Below are positions 58,613 to 64,000 of a stretch of DNA of 64,000 nucleotides, piece after piece. Both the position numbers and the translations under genes were made by a program. This stretch comes from Pararhizobium sp. (GTDB lineage Bacteria > Pseudomonadota > Alphaproteobacteria > Rhizobiales > Rhizobiaceae): the NCBI GenBank assembly GCA_017794825.1, contig CP051237.1, positions 1,178,001-1,242,000 on the forward strand. The letters run 5' to 3'. Every line of letters begins with the position of its first letter. Positions within the stretch are counted from its first letter, which is position 1. The notes under the pieces are model-generated. The model was not told where the DNA came from and did not search any database. It saw only the letters and a program-made list of their open reading frames with translations.

Positions 58613-61560
58613 CACAGGCTTTCCGGCTCGCCAAGGGCGGTCTGGTCGACAGATCGCAAACGCTCGAATTCCGCTTTGACGGCGCCGCCTATAACGGACA
58701 CGGCGGCGACACACTGGCGTCGGCGCTTCTTGCCAACGGCGTGCGCATGGTCGGCCGCTCCTTCAAGTATCACCGGCCTCGCGGCATTTTCTCGGCCGGC
58801 TCCGAAGAGCCCAACGCGCTCGTCGAACTTCGTCGAGGCGCGCGACAGGAGCCGAATACGCGCGCGACCATGGCGGAACTTTTTGGCGGGCTGGATGCGC
58901 GCAGCCAGAATTATCGTGGTTCGCTCAAATACGATCTGTTGGCGGTCAACGACCTTTTTTCGCCATTCCTCTCGGCCGGGTTCTACTACAAGACCTTCAT
59001 GTGGCCGAAACCCTTCTGGGAGAAACTCTACGAGCCCGCAATCAGGGCCGCCGCCGGGCTTGGCCGATTGTCGCGCGAGCCCGATCCCGACGTCTACGAC
59101 AAGGGGTATCTGCATTGCGATATCCTGGTCATCGGCGCCGGCCCGAGCGGCCTTTCCGCAGCGTTGACCGCAGGGCGCGCCGGCGTACGGGTGATCCTCG
59201 CCGACGAGGATTTCCGCATTGGCGGGCGGTTGAACGCGGAAACGCTTGGCGTCAATGACATGGCGGGCAGCGACTGGGCCGATGCGACGCGCGCCGAGCT
59301 CGCTTCGATGGACAATGTTCGGGTCATGACGCGGACGACTGTCTTCGGCGCCTATGATCATGGCGTGTACGGCGCAATTGAACGCCAGACTGATCACCTG
59401 CCGCACAGCAGCGGCAAACCACGACAAGTTCTATGGCGTATATACACGAGACGCGCTATCGTGTGCGCCGGCGCCACGGAGCGGTCGATCGCATTTCCCG
59501 ACAACGACCGGCCAGGCGTGATGCTTGCCGGCGGCGTCCGCGCCTATGCGAACCGTTTTGCGGTCGGAACCGGCAGATCCGTCTCTATCTTCACCAACAA
59601 TGACACCGGATGGCGCACGGCTTCCGACCTCTCCGCCAAAGGCGTCCCAATCGCTGCGATCATCGACACGCGCGAGATCTCTCCGCTTGCAGCGCCACGG
59701 GGAGCCGCCGTCGTCATGGGCGGACGCGTCACCGGTACGAAGGGCAGACACTGTGTCCGTTCCATCACTCTCGCGGGCGGGCAGACGATCGAATGCGACT
59801 GCCTGGCCGTTTCCGGCGGCTGGAGCCCGAACGTGCATCTGACGTGCCATCAGCGCGGCCGGCCGCAATGGAATGAGGATATCGCCGCTTTCACGCCTGG
59901 AGGCGACATGCCTTTCGGCATGCGGGTCGCCGGCGCAGCGAACGGGATTTACTCCCTCCAGAACTGCCTGGCTGACGGCCGCGAAACCGCGGTCGGGATC
60001 CTTGACGAGTTCGGTCTCAATCCACCTGCCGACGACGCGCTGACAGCCGATGAGGAAGCGGCGTCAATCTCGGCCTTCTGGCATGTGCGGGAAGGCAAGG
60101 GCCGTGCATTTGTCGATCTGCAGAACGATGTGACGGTGAAGGATATCCGCCTGTCGCACCAGGAGGGCTTCCGGTCTGTCGAGCATCTCAAGCGCTATTC
60201 GACACTGGGCATGGCGACGGATCAGGGACGCACCGCAAACGTGCTTGGCCTTGCGATCCTGGCCCAGGCGTCCGGCAAATCCATTCCCGAAACCGGAACG
60301 ACGATATTCCGTCCGCCCTACACGCCGGTCGCGATCGGCGCGATCGCGGGGCGCAGCCGCGGCAAGGAATTCCGTTCTGTCCGCAAGACGCCTGGCCATC
60401 GCTGGGCCGAGAAAAACGGCGCCAAATTTGTCGAATCCGGTTTGTGGATGCGCGCGCAATGGTTCGCCCGCGAAGGCGAAACGCACTGGCGTCAGAGCTG
60501 CGACCGGGAAGTACGGCAAACAAGAGCCTCGGTCGGCATTTGCGACGTGACGACACTCGGCAAGATCGACATCCAGGGCCGCGACGCCGCCGAATTCGTC
60601 AATCGCGTCTACAGCAACGGCTTCGCGAAATTGCCGGTTGGCAAGTGCCGCTACGGATTGGTGCTTCGCGAAGACGGCCTCGTCATGGATGACGGCACGA
60701 CGGCGCGGCTCGGCGAAAATCACTTCGTCATGACGACGACCACCGCCAATGCGGTGACTGTCTTCCGCCATCTCGAATTCTGCCGCCAGTGCCTGTGGCC
60801 GGGTCTTGACGTGCATCTGATCTCCGTCACGGAACAATGGGCGCAGGCGGCCATTGCGGGCCCAAATGCGCGCAAGCTTCTGGAAAAACTCGTCGATCCG
60901 GACCATGACATTTCCAGCGACGCCTTCCCGTTCATGGCCTGCGGAGAAATCTCCGTCTGCGGAGGCGTTCCCACCCGCCTCTTCCGGATTTCGTTCTCCG
61001 GCGAACTCGCCTACGAGATTGCTGTTCCGGCGCGCTACGGAAACTCTCTCATGGCGGTCTTGATGCAAGCCGGAGAGGAATTCGGAGCAACGCCATACGG
61101 CGTTGAGGCGCTGAACGTCATGCGGATCGAAAAGGGCCACGCCACCGGCAGCGAACTGAACGGACAGACGTCTGCGCGCGATCTCGGCCTTGGACGCATG
61201 ATGTCCGACAGGAAAGACTATATCGGCCGCGTTCTTTCTCAACGCGAGCATCTCGTGCGGGAGGACGGACTGAAACTTGTCGGCTTCAAGCCAGTGGACA
61301 CCGCGCAAGAGTTAAAGGCCGGCGCGCACTTCATTGCAAAAGGCAAGGAGATGACGACGGAAAACGACGAGGGCTGGATGACCTCCGTCGCATGGTCGCC
61401 CAACCTGCAGACTTCGATCGGCCTCGGCTTCATCGAACGCGGAGACAGCCGCATCGGCGAAACCGTGATCGCCGCCGATCCGTTGCGCGAAAAGTCGATT
61501 GAAGTCGAGATCGTATCGCCGCATTTCATCGATCCGGAAGGGGAGCGGCTCCGTGGCTGA
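58609..61560 (+). CDS. soxA: Sarcosine oxidase alpha subunit-like (SoxA)
   Basis: 983 residues in the expected order: an N-terminal ferredoxin-like/Rossmann region (TLASALLANGVRMVGRSFKY, HRPRGIFSAGSEEPNALVEL), a dinucleotide-binding fold (CDILVIGAGPSGLSAALTAG), and a C-terminal folate-binding GcvT-like domain (ASVGICDVTTLGKIDIQGRD ... MRIEKGHATGSELNGQTSAR). The C-terminal part takes up the methyl carbon as 5,10-methylene-THF. Complete and in normal length. Starts in ATGA overlap with soxD. Confidence 0.94.
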   Translation: MTQAFRLAKGGLVDRSQTLEFRFDGAAYNGHGGDTLASALLANGVRMVGRSFKYHRPRGIFSAGSEEPNALVELRRGARQEPNTRATMAELFGGLDARSQNYRGSLKYDLLAVNDLFSPFLSAGFYYKTFMWPKPFWEKLYEPAIRAAAGLGRLSREPDPDVYDKGYLHCDILVIGAGPSGLSAALTAGRAGVRVILADEDFRIGGRLNAETLGVNDMAGSDWADATRAELASMDNVRVMTRTTVFGAYDHGVYGAIERQTDHLPHSSGKPRQVLWRIYTRRAIVCAGATERSIAFPDNDRPGVMLAGGVRAYANRFAVGTGRSVSIFTNNDTGWRTASDLSAKGVPIAAIIDTREISPLAAPRGAAVVMGGRVTGTKGRHCVRSITLAGGQTIECDCLAVSGGWSPNVHLTCHQRGRPQWNEDIAAFTPGGDMPFGMRVAGAANGIYSLQNCLADGRETAVGILDEFGLNPPADDALTADEEAASISAFWHVREGKGRAFVDLQNDVTVKDIRLSHQEGFRSVEHLKRYSTLGMATDQGRTANVLGLAILAQASGKSIPETGTTIFRPPYTPVAIGAIAGRSRGKEFRSVRKTPGHRWAEKNGAKFVESGLWMRAQWFAREGETHWRQSCDREVRQTRASVGICDVTTLGKIDIQGRDAAEFVNRVYSNGFAKLPVGKCRYGLVLREDGLVMDDGTTARLGENHFVMTTTTANAVTVFRHLEFCRQCLWPGLDVHLISVTEQWAQAAIAGPNARKLLEKLVDPDHDISSDAFPFMACGEISVCGGVPTRLFRISFSGELAYEIAVPARYGNSLMAVLMQAGEEFGATPYGVEALNVMRIEKGHATGSELNGQTSARDLGLGRMMSDRKDYIGRVLSQREHLVREDGLKLVGFKPVDTAQELKAGAHFIAKGKEMTTENDEGWMTSVAWSPNLQTSIGLGFIERGDSRIGETVIAADPLREKSIEVEIVSPHFIDPEGERLRG

Positions 61561-62116
61561 ATTCGACCTTATTGCGGAATCGCCCCTCAACGGCCTTCAA
61601 CGGGCATTCGAGGGCGTCACCGTCGAGGAAGTCTCCGGTCGCGCCATCGTTTCGGTCGCCTTTTCCGACCGCGCAGGCCTCGAACAGGCCGTGCGAACAA
61701 GTCTGGATCTGACGCTTCCCTTTGTCGGGAATACGGCCAGGGTCGAAACAAGGGATCTCCTGATTCTCAGCCTGCAATCCGACCAGATCTTCGTGCTGTT
61801 TCCACAGACCGGTCATCGGCCGGATCTCGAGATCGCAGAGATTGCGGGCGATCAGGGTCTGGTCACCGATCAATCGGACGGATGGGCGCTGTTGCGCGTT
61901 TCCGGCCCCGGATCCCGCACGGCGCTCGAGCGGATATGCATGCTCGACCTGCATCCGGACATATTCACGGTCGGCGCCGTCGCCCGCACCGTAATGGAGC
62001 ACCTCGGCGTGATCATTCACCGTGACGGCGAACAGTCCTTCCTGCTGATGTCGGCCCGTTCCTCCGCCGAATCCTTCGCCCATGCAGTGGTGACGAGTGT
62101 GGAGAACGTGATCTGA
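61553..62116 (+). CDS. soxG: Sarcosine oxidase gamma subunit-like (SoxG)
   Basis: 187 residues from a GTG at 61553 that overlaps the soxA stop by 8 bp and has GGGAG eight bases upstream. Gamma subunits are GcvT-like and low in conservation; here WALLRVSGPGSRTALERICM and VIIHRDGEQSFLLMSARSSA support the call. It completes the B-D-A-G order. Folate genes often found after soxG (purU, folD, glyA) are absent. Confidence 0.88.
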   Translation: MAEFDLIAESPLNGLQRAFEGVTVEEVSGRAIVSVAFSDRAGLEQAVRTSLDLTLPFVGNTARVETRDLLILSLQSDQIFVLFPQTGHRPDLEIAEIAGDQGLVTDQSDGWALLRVSGPGSRTALERICMLDLHPDIFTVGAVARTVMEHLGVIIHRDGEQSFLLMSARSSAESFAHAVVTSVENVI

Positions 62117-62171
62117 ATTTATTGTAGGACACCAAGACAAATAATGTCATTCTGGTCCCAGGTGGGGACTG

Positions 62172-63008
62172 ATGGCAGACGAAGACATATCAGGAAAAGA
62201 CTGGAACGATTGGGAGATCGATCTGATTGTCGCAGATTACTTTGCGATGCTCCGTCTTGAACTCGCTGGCCAGTCTTACGTCAAGTCAAAGCGTAACGAA
62301 GCTCTTCAGAAATTGATCGGTCGTTCCAAAGGTTCGATCGAATTCAAACACCAGAATATCAGCGCCGTACTAGATACGTTGGGGAAGCCACAAATAAGAG
62401 GCTATAAACCGAGGTATAATTTTCAGGGAGCCCTCATTGATGGTGTCGAAAGGTACCTTGATCAAAACACAGAGTATTTTCTCAACACCTATATCGACAA
62501 GAACGCTTTTGAAGAGGGAGAAGCCCTGTACTACGATCCTCCTCCCAGTCTGACGCAACACGAGACGCCGCGCGCCCTTTCCCGACTAATAAGGAAATTC
62601 GATCCTGCTGTTCGTGATAGTAGAAACAGGGAATTGGGATTGAAAGGTGAGGAGTACGTGTTTTTGTCTGAGCAAGTCAGGCTCCGAGCACTTGATCGAT
62701 CTGACTTGGCCAGAAAAATGCAATGGGTCTCGCAAGAACTGGGAGACGGCGCCGGTTATGACATCCTCACCTTCGATGCTCGTAATGGCGAGAAAAGATT
62801 TCTGGAGGTCAAGACGACCATGGGAGGCAACAAAACTCCCTTCTTCATTTCGAGCAACGAGAAACTGTTTTGCGAGGAAAATCCGGAACGGTCCAGAATC
62901 GTCAGATTATTCGATTTTGCAAGTAGACCAAGAGCATTTGAGATAACACCTCCGTTGGAGACCAGCCTCATTCTCAATCCTGCAAATTACAAGGCCTCAT
63001 TTGATTGA
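62172..63008 (+). CDS. DUF3883-domain protein, putative PD-(D/E)xK nuclease
   Basis: 278 residues. The N-terminal part (WNDWEIDLIVADYFAMLRLE; GSIEFKHQNISAVLDTLGKP) matches a module I recall from DUF3883 orphan proteins. The C-terminal part shows the nuclease-like pattern GAGYDILTFDARNG ... RFLEVKTTMGGNKTPF, that is Asp followed by Glu-x-Lys. Codon use differs from neighbours, with many AGA, ATA and TTA codons and AT-rich flanks, suggesting later arrival. It sits between soxG and gnd with no partner. DUF3883 proteins often occur in defence or restriction islands, so an anti-phage or DNA-processing role is possible. Confidence 0.75.
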   Translation: MADEDISGKDWNDWEIDLIVADYFAMLRLELAGQSYVKSKRNEALQKLIGRSKGSIEFKHQNISAVLDTLGKPQIRGYKPRYNFQGALIDGVERYLDQNTEYFLNTYIDKNAFEEGEALYYDPPPSLTQHETPRALSRLIRKFDPAVRDSRNRELGLKGEEYVFLSEQVRLRALDRSDLARKMQWVSQELGDGAGYDILTFDARNGEKRFLEVKTTMGGNKTPFFISSNEKLFCEENPERSRIVRLFDFASRPRAFEITPPLETSLILNPANYKASFD

Positions 63009-63031
63009 ACCATGCAGAGGAAACACAAATC

Positions 63032-64000
63032 GTGAACAAAGAGACGCCGGCCGAAATTGGCCTGATCGGGCTGGGAACGATGGGGGCCGCCCTCTCCCTG
63101 AATATCGCCGAAAAGGGCTTCGGCGTTGCCGTCTTCAACCGCACGGTCGCGACCACGCATTCATTTTACGACAACGCCGGCGAACTCGCAGCAAAAGTCG
63201 TTCCTTGCGATACTCTTGAAAGCCTCGTCGCTTCCATCAGGCCGCCCCGGGCGATCATCCTCATGGTGCCGGCTGGCGATCCGGTGGACCAGCAGATCGC
63301 CGCCTTGCGCCCGTTGCTTGACGATGACGATCTGATCATCGACGCCGGCAACGCCAATTTCCACGACACCAACCGACGCGTCGCCGAGGCGGAAGCTGAA
63401 AACCATCCCTTTCTCGGAATCGGCGTCTCCGGCGGCGAGGAAGGCGCCCGACACGGACCGGCGATCATGGGCGGCGGTTCCGAAGCCTCCTGGCGGCGCG
63501 TCGCGCCGATCCTCGAAGCGATCGCCGCCAAATACGAAGGCGCGCCCTGTGCGACCTGGCTCGGAGAAGCCGGGACCGGACACTTCGTCAAGACCGTCCA
63601 TAACGGCATCGAATATGCGGACATGCAGATGATCGCCGAAATCTACGGCGTCATGCGCGACGGAATGGCGATGCAACCGGCCGACATCGCGGATGTCTTC
63701 ACGCGCTGGAACGAGGGGCCGCTGCAATCCTATCTGATTGAAATTTTAGGAGAGGTCTCCCGCGCTGTCGATCCGGAAACGGGCAAGCCCCTGCTTGATA
63801 TCATTCTCGACAAGGCCGGCCAAAAGGGCACGGGCCGCTGGACGGCTATCGAGGCGCAGCATCTTGGCGCGCCGATCCCGTCCATCGAAGCAGCGGTCGC
63901 AGCCCGCAATATTTCGGCCCGGATCGCCGCGCGAAAGATCGGCGGCGACATTTATGGCGAGCCATCCCACAACGCGGGAACATTCGATCTCGATCTTCTC
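63032..64000 (+). CDS. gnd: 6-phosphogluconate dehydrogenase, decarboxylating, partial
   Basis: Third step of the oxidative pentose phosphate pathway: 6-phosphogluconate plus NADP gives ribulose 5-phosphate, CO2 and NADPH. The GTG at 63032 opens a frame running off the right edge, 323 codons seen of about 470 expected. Visible parts: IGLIGLGTMGAALSLNIAEK, VFNRTV (NADP choice), DAGNANFHDTNRR, the catalytic GVSGGEEGARHGPAIMGGG, and VKTVHNGIEYADMQMIAE with the catalytic Lys and Asn. The family is unmistakable; the C-terminus is outside the window. Confidence 0.95.
   Translation, partial: MNKETPAEIGLIGLGTMGAALSLNIAEKGFGVAVFNRTVATTHSFYDNAGELAAKVVPCDTLESLVASIRPPRAIILMVPAGDPVDQQIAALRPLLDDDDLIIDAGNANFHDTNRRVAEAEAENHPFLGIGVSGGEEGARHGPAIMGGGSEASWRRVAPILEAIAAKYEGAPCATWLGEAGTGHFVKTVHNGIEYADMQMIAEIYGVMRDGMAMQPADIADVFTRWNEGPLQSYLIEILGEVSRAVDPETGKPLLDIILDKAGQKGTGRWTAIEAQHLGAPIPSIEAAVAARNISARIAARKIGGDIYGEPSHNAGTFDLDLL

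Noticed and set aside
59438..59449. GTATATACACGA, identical to part of the 22-bp palindrome at 6774
   Set aside because: It lies inside soxA coding sequence and lacks the other half, so chance is enough to explain it.

Overview
The window looks like chromosome of a high-GC alphaproteobacterium, most likely a Hyphomicrobiales (rhizobial-type) species. The pointers are many solute-binding-protein transporters each with its own regulator and catabolic genes, a ClpS2-like adaptor, a soxBDAG-type operon, Gfo/Idh/MocA and RidA genes, and dense ATGA/GTGA/TTGA start-stop overlaps. I see no rRNA, tRNA, insertion sequence, integrase or CRISPR array. The genus cannot be fixed from the sequence alone.

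Layout. (1) 1-5015: an Rbs-type sugar ABC transporter operon led by a phytanoyl-CoA-dioxygenase-like gene, divergent from an AraC regulator. (2) 5022-6764: a lone FabF-like ketosynthase and a MarR regulator with a perfect 22-bp palindrome in its promoter. (3) 6884-15540: LysR, a LivKHMGF branched-chain-type ABC transporter, an aldehyde dehydrogenase, an aspartate-dehydrogenase-like protein and a CnbZ-like protein, ending in a clear terminator. The livK 3' end and all of livH carry many frameshifts. (4) 15547-26961: an RpiR-centred catabolic locus with an SsuABC/NMT1-type ABC transporter, MocA-like oxidoreductase, an NTF2-FMO fusion, an Atu3266-type amidohydrolase, RidA, SDR, a D-threonine-aldolase-like enzyme and a second NTF2-like protein. 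(5) 27219-32965: a mixed stretch with MazG-like, L,D-transpeptidase-like, GNAT, ABM, choloylglycine-hydrolase-like, ClpS and LysR genes.

(6) 33069-43735: a TRAP-transporter catabolic island with a DapA-like lyase, a cytoplasmic FG-GAP beta-propeller, two unusual shikimate-dehydrogenase-like proteins, a xylose-isomerase-like TIM barrel, DctPQM, a MocA-like oxidoreductase and an IclR regulator. Two promoters at its ends share an IclR-like GGAAT-N3-ATTCC site, so it reads as one regulon and is my best candidate for an undescribed pathway. (7) 43736-53682: TauE/SafE, gamma-glutamyltransferase, TetR, amidase and cysteine hydrolase, divergent from a BMP/PnrA-type ABC transporter. (8) 53695-56882: Bcr/CflA efflux pump with MarR, and a QorB-like quinone reductase with HxlR. 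(9) 57060-62116: a soxBDAG-type operon whose delta subunit lacks the zinc-site cysteines. (10) 62172-64000: an AT-richer DUF3883 nuclease-like orphan and the start of a 6-phosphogluconate dehydrogenase.

The common theme is import of small carbon and nitrogen compounds (sugars, amino acids, amides, N-methyl amino acids, organic acids) joined to local oxidoreductases, hydrolases and lyases under local repressors. Start codons were moved from the longest ORF wherever a Shine-Dalgarno site, a stop-start overlap or the family's N-terminus argued for it. Functional names are family-level judgements made by reading; no database search was run.
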